The notes under the pieces are model-generated. The model was not told where the DNA came from, did no database searches, and saw only the letters and a list, made by a program, of their open reading frames with translations. 42,901 nucleotides of DNA from an uncultured bacterium (lineage in GTDB: Bacteria; Cyanobacteriota; Vampirovibrionia; Gastranaerophilales; Gastranaerophilaceae), in contig CACZCH010000018.1 of NCBI GenBank assembly GCA_902779645.1, positions 1-42,901 on the forward strand, read 5' to 3'. A program made the position numbers and the translations under genes. Below are positions 15,286 to 22,978 of this stretch, piece after piece (position 1 is the stretch's first letter; every line of letters starts with the position of its first letter).

Positions 15286-16227
15286 CTATTCTTCTATAAT
15301 TTCAGCACCTTTAGTTTCTATCTTAAGCGTGCGTACTTCCGATTTAATACTCAAACTTTCCCAAATATCTTTTACTGTTGATTTTATTTTATCCAAATCA
15401 TAGTTTTTAGATATTACAAGCATTGAAGGACCTGCACCTGATAAAACAGTACCTATAATACCGTCTTCATGTTTAAATGCTTCCATAATTTCTTTCATAC
15501 CCGGAATTAATTTTTCTCTGTACGGTTGATGAAGTTTGTCATGCAAAGCACTTTTCATTAATTTTTCATCTTTTGTATTAACAGCGTGTATAAGCATACC
15601 CAAATGTTTTGCATTATATACAGCGTCTGCCATAGGGACTGCTTCTGGTAAAACAGAACGTGCAATATTTGTTGATAATTCAAATTCCGGTATGCAAACT
15701 GTTATATCCCATTCATCAGGCCAGTTTAAATTTTCAGTAATTATAGAACCGTCATCCTCTTGAGATGCCATTACAAATCCGCCTAATATAGCAGGAGCTA
15801 CATTATCAGGATGACCTTCAACTTCTGTTGCAATAGATAAAAGCGCTGTTGTATCAGCAGGAGAACCCAATAATTTGTTTGCTGCAAGTAAAGCACCTAC
15901 TACAACAGATGCTGAACTACCTAAACCCCTTGTTATAGGAATTTGAGTTTGAATATTTATTTTTAATTCTGATGGCTCTTGTCCTATTGAATTATAAAGC
16001 ATAGCTACTGCCTTATAAACAATACTGTTTTCATCTTTAGGAATATTATCGAACATCATTTCATCGATAATTTCTCTTTCAGACATCAAATTTATTTCAA
16101 TACCCGTACCGGGTAAAACTGTTTCTTCAATAGTTATAGTATTATACATCGGCAGTGCCAAGCCCAAACAATCAAACCCGGGGCCGAGGTTGGCTGAAGT
16201 AGCCGGCACTTTTACTGTGACTTTCAT
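15286..16227 (-). CDS. thrB: Homoserine kinase
   Basis: 313-residue GHMP kinase that phosphorylates homoserine in threonine synthesis. Motifs: VPATSANLGPGFDCLGLAL at residues 7-25, the ATP loop PITRGLGSSASVVVGALLAAN at about 97-117, and the C-terminal GTVLSGAGPSMLVI. AGGAG lies 6 nt before the ATG. It converges on the L,D-transpeptidase gene with only 2 bp between the stops. No thrC or hom is adjacent. Confidence 0.95.
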   Translation of the reverse strand: MKVTVKVPATSANLGPGFDCLGLALPMYNTITIEETVLPGTGIEINLMSEREIIDEMMFDNIPKDENSIVYKAVAMLYNSIGQEPSELKINIQTQIPITRGLGSSASVVVGALLAANKLLGSPADTTALLSIATEVEGHPDNVAPAILGGFVMASQEDDGSIITENLNWPDEWDITVCIPEFELSTNIARSVLPEAVPMADAVYNAKHLGMLIHAVNTKDEKLMKSALHDKLHQPYREKLIPGMKEIMEAFKHEDGIIGTVLSGAGPSMLVISKNYDLDKIKSTVKDIWESLSIKSEVRTLKIETKGAEIIEE

Positions 16228-16384
16228 TTAGTTCTCCTCATAAAAGTATAAAGAGATTATACAATAAAGAAAAATAAAATCGTATATGAATTGTTAAGGT
16301 ATGTTAAAAATTTTAATTTTTTTGAAATTGAAAATAAAAAAATACTTTACATATATGTGTAGAATAAAATGTGGAGATGTTAGT

Positions 16385-16483
16385 ATGTATAATATTTCAG
16401 AAAAATATACTCAGACACTATTAAAAATTATATTACTAGTGATTTTGTTCAAAACTATGTATAAAATTGTAGAAAGAATGTAG
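16385..16483 (+). CDS. Possible small membrane protein
   Basis: A 32-residue frame (MYNISEKYTQTLLKIILLVILFKTMYKIVERM) with GGAG 9 nt before its ATG and one hydrophobic helix. Its stop codon lies inside the left arm of a 14-bp terminator-like hairpin, which is common for short genes. It could also be chance coding in A/T-rich DNA. I do not recognise it. Confidence 0.35.
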   Translation: MYNISEKYTQTLLKIILLVILFKTMYKIVERM

Positions 16484-16653
16484 AAAAGTTTTTATGTTTT
16501 GAACATGTTTCTACATTCTTTTTGTTTTTATTTTTATTTTTATTTTTTTATTGTTCAAACATGTTCAAAACTTCTTACTTTTTTACAAGTTTTGAACATA
16601 ATTATTAACAATAAAAATTCAGTAATATTAACTATTTCATCCACTTTTGAACA
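16443..16653. repeat. Cluster of GTTTTGAACA / TGTTCAAAAC motifs
   Basis: At least five copies in about 210 bp on alternating strands, near 16445, 16497, 16557, 16589 and 16644. 16497-16511 (GTTTTGAACATGTTT) and 16557-16571 are exact 15-bp inverted repeats; 16562-16573 and 16587-16598 form a further 12-bp stem. They lie between thrB and a NarL-type regulator. The stretch 16524-16739 has no gene that I can support. Confidence 0.6.
16473..16523 (+). terminator. Terminator-like hairpin with an overlapping stop codon
   Basis: AAAGAATGTAGAAA (16473-16486) pairs perfectly with TTTCTACATTCTTT (16508-16521), followed by a T-rich run. The 21-nt loop carries a GTTTTGAACATG motif. Confidence 0.6.
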
Positions 16654-16739
16654 AATATTTCGAGCTTATTATTATTGTTATTATTTTTTATAATTAAATA
16701 ATAAATAATAATAAAATAAATAGAAAAATTTTTATTTTT

Positions 16740-17402
16740 TTAAACTAAACCTTCTTTTAAAGCTTTTACCGCAGCTTGAGTTCTATCATCTACTACAAGT
16801 TTTTGTATAATATTGCAAACATGCGCTTTTGCTGTATGCTCGCTTATAGTTAAACTTTTAGCTATTTGACTGTTTGATTGACCGTCTACTACAAGTTTCA
16901 AAACTTCATATTCTCTTTGTGTTAAATTAGAATGATTTTGTTTAAATGTACTTCTTGAAATTTGTCTTGATGGTATAATTCCGTTATTTTTTTCTCTAAT
17001 AAATGGAACAACTTTTGGGTCAATCCACATAGCACCTTCATTTACCATTCTTATTACACTCATTAAATATTCAGTACTTATATCTTTTATTACGTAAGCA
17101 TTTGCTCCTGATGTTAATGAGGCATTTAATTCTTGTTCATTTATATGAGAAGTTAAAATAATAACTTTTATATTACTGTTGTTTTCTAAAATTTGTTTAG
17201 TAGCTTCTATTCCGCTAATATCAGGGAGTCCTATATCCATCAGAATAATATCCGGTTTTATTAGTTTGGATTTTTCAACAGCTTCTTTACCGTTTTGAGC
17301 TTCTCCTATTACTTCCATTTCAGGATAATCACTGAATAAAGATTTTATACCTATTCTCATTAATTTTTGATCTTCAACAAGTAATATTTTAATATTATTC
17401 AT
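16740..17402 (-). CDS. NarL/FixJ-family response regulator
   Basis: 220 residues from the ATG at 17402, preceded by AAGGAG; the longer open frame upstream lacks a ribosome site. The receiver domain (1-120) has the acidic pair E10-D11, phospho-acceptor D56 (IILMDIGLP), a Thr/Ser and a Lys (VIKD). The C-terminal LuxR-type HTH has LTQREYEVLKLVVDGQSNSQIAKSL...HTAKAHVCNIIQKL. It is probably a DNA-binding regulator. No kinase is adjacent, so the partner is unknown; the orphan kinase at 5223 is one candidate (inference). Confidence 0.92.
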   Translation of the reverse strand: MNNIKILLVEDQKLMRIGIKSLFSDYPEMEVIGEAQNGKEAVEKSKLIKPDIILMDIGLPDISGIEATKQILENNSNIKVIILTSHINEQELNASLTSGANAYVIKDISTEYLMSVIRMVNEGAMWIDPKVVPFIREKNNGIIPSRQISRSTFKQNHSNLTQREYEVLKLVVDGQSNSQIAKSLTISEHTAKAHVCNIIQKLVVDDRTQAAVKALKEGLV

Positions 17403-17513
17403 TATTAATCTCCTTAATTTTGATATTAATAACCAAAATAATATTAAAATGTTCGATAATCTCACAAAACACCTGATAAAATGTAAAAAAGAATTATATT
17501 TAATTTTTTAAAT

Positions 17514-17978
17514 TTAGAAATGTTTTTTTAAAGATTCTTGTAAATCTATAATTTTCAGATGATTTTCTAACATTGCCTGATTTCTTCCTTCATAAGCTTT
17601 TTCATAATCATCATTTTTTTCTATTGCAAGATTAAAATATTCTACTGCCTTATCAAGTTTTTCCCGTAAATAATAAGCCATACCCAAAAGAGTATATTCA
17701 ACTTCTTTTTTGTCCGAATACTTTAAAGCCATGTTAAAATATCTTATTGCACAATTCCACTTTCCTTTGAATTGATTTATACAGCCTAAACCTCTTAATA
17801 TAACAGGATTTTTTTTATCAATTAAATATGCTTCTATTAAAGATTTTCTGCTATTTTCATAATTGTATTTGTCATACTCGGTTTTAGCCTGATTAATAAG
17901 TTTTAGCAGAAGAATTTTACTTTTCATTCTTCTAAAAAAATCGGCTATTTCGTTTAATTTTTCCGTTTCTTCAGACAT
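17514..17978 (-). CDS. Small TPR protein
   Basis: 154 residues with about three TPR units: NYENSRKSLIEAYLIDKKNP, GKWNCAIRYFNMALKYSD and REKLDKAVEYFNLAIEKNDDYEKAYEGR. It has no signal or membrane segment. The ATG at 17978 is chosen because TATAAT ends exactly 6 nt before it, implying a leaderless mRNA; an in-frame TTG at 17993 would overlap the -10 box. The role is unknown; such proteins are usually adaptors. Confidence 0.8.
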   Translation of the reverse strand: MSEETEKLNEIADFFRRMKSKILLLKLINQAKTEYDKYNYENSRKSLIEAYLIDKKNPVILRGLGCINQFKGKWNCAIRYFNMALKYSDKKEVEYTLLGMAYYLREKLDKAVEYFNLAIEKNDDYEKAYEGRNQAMLENHLKIIDLQESLKKHF

Positions 17979-17984
17979 AAAAAT

Positions 17985-17990
17985 ATTATA
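17985..17990 (-). promoter_or_regulatory. -10 box, leaderless start of the small TPR gene
   Basis: TATAAT is followed by ATTTTT and then the ATG at 17978. There is no space for a Shine-Dalgarno sequence. Confidence 0.6.
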
Positions 17991-18003
17991 CAATACATTT
18001 TAG

Positions 18004-18282
18004 TTAAACTGTATGCATTTTTTCAAAAATGCCTTTTTTCTGAACCCAAACTTCAACTTCCATTTTATTACCTTCTTCTATTAAGGCATTTTTTAACTCT
18101 TTAAAATTAAGTTCTGATTTTTCTATATCGCAGAGCATAAACATTACAAAATGTCCCTGCATAAGTGTTTGTTTAATATCTTCAATATTAACATTATATT
18201 TAGCTAAAATATTTGCAACACTTGCAACAATTCCTACTTTATCGCTTCCGCTAACTGTAATTATAATTTTATAATCGTCCAT
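18004..18282 (-). CDS. ACT-domain protein
   Basis: 92 residues from the ATG at 18282, with GGAG 6 nt upstream. It is a single ACT domain (IIITVSGSDKVGIVASVANILAKYNVNIEDIKQTLMQG...) of the small UPF0237-like type. These are regulatory modules that bind amino acids or other small ligands and often dimerise. The family has no firm function. Confidence 0.88.
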   Translation of the reverse strand: MDDYKIIITVSGSDKVGIVASVANILAKYNVNIEDIKQTLMQGHFVMFMLCDIEKSELNFKELKNALIEEGNKMEVEVWVQKKGIFEKMHTV

Positions 18283-18300
18283 ATTTTCTCCAAATGTGTC

Positions 18301-18337
18301 TAAATAAAAGGAAAGTCTTGCAAAGTGTGCAAGACTC
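18301..18337 (-). promoter_or_regulatory. Hairpin in the leader of the ACT-domain gene
   Basis: GTCTTGC-ACACTTT-GCAAGAC is followed by TTTCCTTTTATTT on the minus strand, before the GGAG of the ACT gene. It resembles a weak terminator, either for the upstream transcript or as an attenuator. Confidence 0.45.
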
Positions 18338-18355
18338 AAAAATATACATTTACCC

Positions 18356-18433
18356 CACTAACTTTATAACACATATTAAGCATGCTTGTCAAGTGTCTAA
18401 AACTATAATTTTTAGACATTTAAAAAGTTAGTG
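18356..18433. repeat. 78-bp nested palindromic region
   Basis: The outer arms CACTAACTTT and AAAGTTAGTG enclose the palindrome AAGCATGCTT (18378-18387) and the hairpin TGTCTAAAA/TTTTAGACA (18394-18418). It may be an operator region, terminator or small MITE-like element. It ends about 17 bp after the stop codon of the Cys-rich gene. Confidence 0.5.
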
Positions 18434-18450
18434 AATTTTATATACAAAAT

Positions 18451-18666
18451 TTAGTCTATGATTTGCGGTATTTCTACGTTTGGAGTACCTATTGTTCTTA
18501 CAAGCTCCAAAACAGCTGCTTTCATTTGACATTTTTGTGCAGTTGCCGAGAAAAAGTCACTATAAAAGCAACCTTCACAAACACAACCTCTTTTATAACA
18601 TTCTAATGCTGTCGGAGTCCACCTTTTAACGGCAATTGCTCTTCCCATATCGCGACTCTTAAACAC
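18451..18666 (-). CDS. Small Cys-rich hypothetical protein
   Basis: 71 residues with a GTG start, fixed by GGAGG 6 nt upstream. A Cys cluster C-x4-C-x-C-x2-C with a fifth Cys 15 residues later (CYKRGCVCEGC...KCQMK) lies in the middle. It suggests a metal site, either a zinc finger or a small Fe-S module. No membrane segment is seen, and I do not recognise the family. Confidence 0.7.
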   Translation of the reverse strand: MFKSRDMGRAIAVKRWTPTALECYKRGCVCEGCFYSDFFSATAQKCQMKAAVLELVRTIGTPNVEIPQIID

Positions 18667-19039
18667 TTATATCCTCCAAAAATTATTTCAAAAATATTTT
18701 ATACACTACAAAAATTAAGAACTATTCCCCAAATGCTCTCAATCCATATTTCTATTATATTAGTTGCATTGTCATTTACAACCCAGTTTTTAATAAATGT
18801 TAAGTTTTTTTAAATAGTATTTTAATACCTTATTTTATTGATTTTAAGTAATTTAAATAAGTAAAAATTATTATTAATATTGAGTTTTAGAAAAATAAAC
18901 CATGAAAAACCATGTCTTTCGCATGGTTTCCATATTTTAAATAATTGTAAACTTTTGTAACGAAGTAGGGATGTAAGTATTTATAGCATGGCAATTTCTC
19001 AAAAAAAATTGACTTTATATATATAAGGATATTCGGGAT
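18667..19039. other. Intergenic region between divergent genes
   Basis: 373 bp, very A/T-rich, with no supportable gene. It holds a weak hairpin AACCATG-TCTTTCG-CATGGTT near 18908-18930 and the shared upstream element at 18991-19028. Confidence 0.6.
18991..19028 (+). promoter_or_regulatory. Upstream element shared with the 2598 gene
   Basis: GCAATTTCTCAAAAAAAATTG followed by ACTTTATATATATAAGG matches 2527-2564 at 32 of 38 positions. It ends 12 nt before the ATG at 19040. Confidence 0.55.
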
Positions 19040-19672
19040 ATGTTTAATTATTTTAACTTAAATTTTAATATGCCATTTGGGATGAATAATTGGTTCATGC
19101 CTAATTTGGCATTTCAAAATTTCCTGATGCCTATGTGTAATATGTCATTTAATTGGTTTAATCCGTTTAATATATCCCAAATGTCTATGCCGACTATATT
19201 TCCTACTTTTAATACATATCCTGATTATTCAATTAATACTGATTATTTTGTTAAATCTAAAAAGAAAATAGATTTTAAAAAAGATAATCTAAAGTTGGAT
19301 GGCTACAATGCTTTTAAAGGTGAAAAATTAGCAAAAACAGCTTTAAATAATTCTGTCGGTTGGACAGGTTATTGTGCTACTTATGTTAAAAATGCAATTC
19401 AAAACTCAAATTTAGGTTTATATCAACAAGGGCATGCATATCAAATGTCGAATATCCTTAGAAATAATGGTAATTTTAAAGAGATTTCACCTGATGGTAT
19501 AGATGTATCGAAATTACCGGCAGGCTGTGTGCTTGTGTATGGAAAAGGTAAATCAGGTTACAGTAATCTGTACGGACATACTGAAATTACAACAGGGGAT
19601 GGACGTGCTGTATCAGACGGCATAACAAAAAATCTGCACAAAAAACCGAGCGCAATATTTATTCCGGTGTAA
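19040..19672 (+). CDS. CHAP/NlpC-like cysteine hydrolase domain protein
   Basis: 210 residues. Residues 1-70 are a striking Phe/Asn/Met/Pro-rich low-complexity segment with no typical signal peptide. From about residue 95 there is a papain-like NlpC/CHAP arrangement: GWTGYCATYVKNAIQ (candidate nucleophile Cys), GHAYQM, LPAGCVLVYGKG, and YGHTEITTGDGRAVSDG (candidate His). CHAP domains usually cleave peptidoglycan. Here an effector, toxin or wall-remodelling role is equally possible. AAGGAT is a poor ribosome site 11 nt before the ATG. Co-regulation with the gene at 2598 is suggested by the shared upstream element. Confidence 0.65.
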   Translation: MFNYFNLNFNMPFGMNNWFMPNLAFQNFLMPMCNMSFNWFNPFNISQMSMPTIFPTFNTYPDYSINTDYFVKSKKKIDFKKDNLKLDGYNAFKGEKLAKTALNNSVGWTGYCATYVKNAIQNSNLGLYQQGHAYQMSNILRNNGNFKEISPDGIDVSKLPAGCVLVYGKGKSGYSNLYGHTEITTGDGRAVSDGITKNLHKKPSAIFIPV

Positions 19673-19768
19673 GTAAAATGATAAAATAACACTTTAATAA
19701 AATGTTTTATTCTATATTCATTTAATCACTTAGTCACTAAGCAAAGCTAAGTCATTTTATCACTTTTA

Positions 19769-20293
19769 TTAGTCTTCTCTTGCTCCGCCGTTGATTGTGT
19801 TAAGACGTTTTACAGGGTCAGTAATATGGGTAATTCTTAAGCCAAAGTTATCTTCTATAACTACAACTTCACCGTATGCAATAAGTTTACCGTTAGCATA
19901 AAGTTCAACGGGTTCACCGGCTGCCTTATTAAGTGTTACAATAGAACCTTTTGTGAGTTCCAAAACTTTTTTAATAGGAAGTTCCGCTTTACCAAGTTCT
20001 ACTGATAATTGAAGTTTAACATCAAGAAGTATATTCAAGTTTTGGTTTTGCGGGCCTTGAACTTGGTCTAAATCTTCAAAAGATGCAAATTGAACAGGTT
20101 GAACCGTGACAGTATTAGGGTCAGGTTTTTGTTCTTCTTCTTTTTGCTCTTCTTCAGGATTTTCTTCTGTATCAAAACTTTCAAATTCAGCAGGTTGAGA
20201 TGTTTTGGTTTCTTCTGCCGGAACTTCTTCTGCATCATCATTTGAACTTGTTTCGTTAACTTCTTCGTTTATATCTTCATCATCATCAAACAT
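19769..20293 (-). CDS. fliN: Flagellar motor switch protein FliN
   Basis: 174 residues. The first 85 are an acidic, Glu/Asp/Gln-rich extension not found in short FliN. The C-terminal SpoA domain (about 88-174) has NILLDVKLQLSVELGKAELPIKKVLELTKGSIV and the typical PVELYANGKLIAYGEVVVIEDNFGLRITHI. It forms the lower C-ring and binds CheY-P or export components. It is the last gene of fliL-fliM-fliN, 12 bp after fliM, with GAGAGG upstream. Confidence 0.95.
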   Translation of the reverse strand: MFDDDEDINEEVNETSSNDDAEEVPAEETKTSQPAEFESFDTEENPEEEQKEEEQKPDPNTVTVQPVQFASFEDLDQVQGPQNQNLNILLDVKLQLSVELGKAELPIKKVLELTKGSIVTLNKAAGEPVELYANGKLIAYGEVVVIEDNFGLRITHITDPVKRLNTINGGARED

Positions 20294-20305
20294 TTAAAGA
20301 CCTCT

Positions 20306-21274
20306 CTAAAAATAATTCCTTAATATTTCATGCATTTCATCATATACATCTGTTATTTTAACACAAATTTGGTTTTTCAAAGTTCCGGGTCTTGCAAAGA
20401 ATTTCTTTTCGCCATTAACTTTGACTATTAAATCATCTTGAATTTTGTTATCAAGTTTAATAATATCACCTTCCGATAATTGCATAAAGTCATCAAGCGT
20501 GATATTACAAGTACCAAATTGAACTCTCAAATCAGCCAAAGATAAATTAAGTTTATTAATCATCTTCATACGTTCGTCATTTGTTGCAACAAGACCTTTT
20601 GTTTGGAAAATATGCTGTGTGGATAAGTGAGTTAAAACAGTTTCCAAAACAGGATATGGGAAACAAATACTGAACAATCCGAAATGTTTGCCTGCAATTT
20701 GAACTTCAAATGTGAGCAAAGCAACAATTTCACCTGCAGTTGCAACTTGAATTGATTGATAGTTATCATCCAAGCTTATAAATTTACCGGTTACAGGAAT
20801 AATTGTATTCCAAGAATCTTCAAGTGATTTTATAATAATATTGATAACCTTTTTAGCCAAAGCTTTTTCAATATCTGTTAGTTCTCTGGATTGAGGGTCA
20901 ATTGCTCCGACACCGCCAAGCATTCTGTTTACAATACAAGATATTACTTCAAAGCTTATACCTAAAAGTATCTGACCGGAAAGAGGTTCAAATTCAAATA
21001 CACAAACACTTATCGGAGAAGGCATTGAACGTATGAATTCTTCGTAAGTTAATTGGTCAACAGAAACTATTTCAATCTCTACTCTCATACGCAGAAAACC
21101 GCTTAGGACAAGAGAAATTGCTTTAGAGAATTCTCTGTGAATATCTCTTAAAGCTCTTAAGTTATCTTTAGAAAATTTGTCAGGACGTCTGAAGTTATAT
21201 AATTTATAACTTTTATGTTCCTCATTTTCATCAAAATTTTCTATATTTTTTAAACTGTCTAAATTTTCTGTCAT
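20306..21274 (-). CDS. fliM: Flagellar motor switch protein FliM
   Basis: 322 residues. A short N-terminal peptide (NLDSLKNI) corresponds to the CheY-P binding segment. The CheC-like middle domain (about 45-230) has RALRDIHREFSKAISLVLSGFLR and MLGGVGAIDPQSRELTDIEKALA. The C-terminal SpoA domain begins near 240 (LNLSLADLRVQFGTCNITLDDFMQLSEGDIIKLD). It starts 6 bp after the fliL stop. Confidence 0.95.
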   Translation of the reverse strand: MTENLDSLKNIENFDENEEHKSYKLYNFRRPDKFSKDNLRALRDIHREFSKAISLVLSGFLRMRVEIEIVSVDQLTYEEFIRSMPSPISVCVFEFEPLSGQILLGISFEVISCIVNRMLGGVGAIDPQSRELTDIEKALAKKVINIIIKSLEDSWNTIIPVTGKFISLDDNYQSIQVATAGEIVALLTFEVQIAGKHFGLFSICFPYPVLETVLTHLSTQHIFQTKGLVATNDERMKMINKLNLSLADLRVQFGTCNITLDDFMQLSEGDIIKLDNKIQDDLIVKVNGEKKFFARPGTLKNQICVKITDVYDEMHEILRNYF

Positions 21275-21280
21275 TTTATC

Positions 21281-21895
21281 CTATTGAATAATAAATTGTC
21301 CGAAACTAACTCTTAAAACTTCTCTTTCTCCGCCCAAGATAGAGTTTATATCATTTGTAATTTGTTCTTTAGATAATTCTTTACCTGCGGCTGTTGAAAG
21401 TTCTGCAGATGTTTTGCTTGAAAGATTTGTTATAACTGCATCTCTTATTGCAGGTTTATATTGATTCATTTCTGCTTGAATAGCAGCTAAAGGATCTGCA
21501 GCAGGAGCTGCTTCACCGTGACCGTGTCCTCCTCCGCCTTTAGCAGGTTCTTCTTTAGGAAAGTCGGTATCTTTTTTGCTGACTTCTATTGCAACATTTA
21601 CTTTCAAATATTTTTTTGCATTTTCGTCACACAAGTTTAGAATGAAATCGCCAAGGTCAACAATTATACCCTTTTGAATTTCATCGCTTTCGTTATCTTC
21701 TTCAGAAAGTTCTTCTGTATTTAATTGAAGAGTGTTAAGTTTTTGTGTAATTATATTTTCAACTACGACATAATTAATAACGATTGAAACAATCAGCATT
21801 ATAACAACTGACGCAATCATCATAATCAAAAACTTTGTCATTTCTTGTTTATTACTGTTATTTGCGGTACCTAATTGTTGTTCATTTTCAGCCAT
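21281..21895 (-). CDS. fliL: Flagellar basal body protein FliL
   Basis: 204 residues from the ATG at 21895, chosen for GGGGAAGAG just upstream; an earlier in-frame start is possible. One membrane helix (about 21-45) is followed by a periplasmic domain with LGDFILNLCDENAKKYLKVNVAIEV and the typical FliL end (RDAVITNLSSKTSAEL...VSFGQFIIQ). A His/Gly/Ala/Pro-rich insert interrupts it near residue 125. FliL stabilises stators. It is the first gene of the operon, with a good promoter upstream. Confidence 0.92.
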   Translation of the reverse strand: MAENEQQLGTANNSNKQEMTKFLIMMIASVVIMLIVSIVINYVVVENIITQKLNTLQLNTEELSEEDNESDEIQKGIIVDLGDFILNLCDENAKKYLKVNVAIEVSKKDTDFPKEEPAKGGGGHGHGEAAPAADPLAAIQAEMNQYKPAIRDAVITNLSSKTSAELSTAAGKELSKEQITNDINSILGGEREVLRVSFGQFIIQ

Positions 21896-21929
21896 ATCTC
21901 TTCCCCAATAAATATTATTATCCAATCCT

Positions 21930-21959
21930 ATTATAACAGGATTTATTTATTTTTGCCAA
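21930..21959 (-). promoter_or_regulatory. Sigma-70-type promoter of fliL-fliM-fliN
   Basis: TTGGCA (-35) and TATAAT (-10, extended as TGTTATAAT) are separated by 18 nt, about 35 nt before the fliL ATG. This is not a sigma-28-type flagellar promoter, so housekeeping sigma appears to transcribe the operon. Confidence 0.7.
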
Positions 21960-21993
21960 CAAAATCATTCTTTTACAGTAGAATAATTAAAAA

Positions 21994-22887
21994 TTACTTT
22001 GATTTATCAGAATTCAAATTAGCTAAAATAACACCTGATATCATAAATAGGCATCCTATAAATTCTTTTAAACTGAGAACTTCGCCTAAAATCAGCACTC
22101 CGCCGAGAACTGCAAAAACCGATTCCAAACATAATATAAGTGATGCAAGTACAGGAAGTGTGTATTTTTGTCCGTATATTTGAAGGGTATATGCAATTCC
22201 GCAGGTTAATATACCGGCGTACAAAATAGGTACTTTACAAGCAATTATTGAATTCCAGCTTGGAGTTTCAAACAATAAAACAAGAATTAATGATAAAATA
22301 GCAAGTACAAAAAATTGTAAACAAGAAGCTTTAACAGGATTAACAATTCGTGAATAAAAATCCACTACCATAATATGAACTCCATAGAAAAATGCACTTA
22401 CAAGTACAAATAAGTCATATATATTAAATCCTGTTCCTGCTTTGTAACAAAGAAGATACAAACCTATAAAAGCTAAAATTACACTTATTATAACTTCTTT
22501 TTTAAGTTTGTCGCCTAGCAGAACAGAGAGAATCGGTACAAATATTATGTATAGAGCTGTTATAAATCCTCCTTTTCCTGCTCCTACGTATTGCATTGCG
22601 TATTGTTGAATTGACATTGCCAAAAACAAAACAACCCCGCAGGCAATACCTGCTCTTGCTAAATTTATATGTTGAAAATGTTTTCTTCTTTCTCCTCTTG
22701 TATCGGGTTTTGATATTTTTACCCATAAAATTACCGGTATCAAACTCAGACCGCCCAATATACTTCTAACCATATTAAAAGTAAATGGTCCTACATATTC
22801 CATACCGGCTCTTTGGGCGACAAATGAAAGCCCCCAAATTAGTGCGGTCATAAATAATGCTATGTTTGCTGATAATTTGTTTTTCAT
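21994..22887 (-). CDS. DMT-superfamily (EamA) transporter
   Basis: 297 residues with ten predicted membrane helices in two EamA repeats. The first begins ANIALFMTALIWGLSFVAQRAGM; the second includes the VHIMVVDFYSRIVNP and CLESVFAVLGGVLILGEVLSLKEFIGCLFMISGV segments. It is probably an inner-membrane exporter of metabolites or amino acids; the substrate cannot be read from sequence. No clear ribosome site is seen. Confidence 0.9.
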   Translation of the reverse strand: MKNKLSANIALFMTALIWGLSFVAQRAGMEYVGPFTFNMVRSILGGLSLIPVILWVKISKPDTRGERRKHFQHINLARAGIACGVVLFLAMSIQQYAMQYVGAGKGGFITALYIIFVPILSVLLGDKLKKEVIISVILAFIGLYLLCYKAGTGFNIYDLFVLVSAFFYGVHIMVVDFYSRIVNPVKASCLQFFVLAILSLILVLLFETPSWNSIIACKVPILYAGILTCGIAYTLQIYGQKYTLPVLASLILCLESVFAVLGGVLILGEVLSLKEFIGCLFMISGVILANLNSDKSK

Positions 22888-22933
22888 TTATACTTTTTGC
22901 GCTAATCTTCTTGAGTGTAGAACCCACTCAATT

Positions 22934-22978
22934 ATATTTACCTCTAGTATTTACCCCTAATATTTACCCCTAATATTT
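22934..22978 (-). repeat. Three tandem TATTAGGGGTAAA units at the PPIase stop codon
   Basis: On the minus strand the unit ATTAGGGGTAAAT occurs twice intact and once as CTAGAGGTAAAT, over the 3' end of the PPIase gene. The stop codon TAG of that gene is part of the first unit. This is a local expansion of the GGGGTAAAT motif found in many intergenic places in the window. Confidence 0.7.

Noticed and set aside
16497-16571. LexA/SOS boxes for the TTTTGAAC motifs
   Set aside because: The GAAC and GTTC half-sites are 2 nt apart, not 4 as in the Gram-positive SOS box, and no SOS gene is adjacent.
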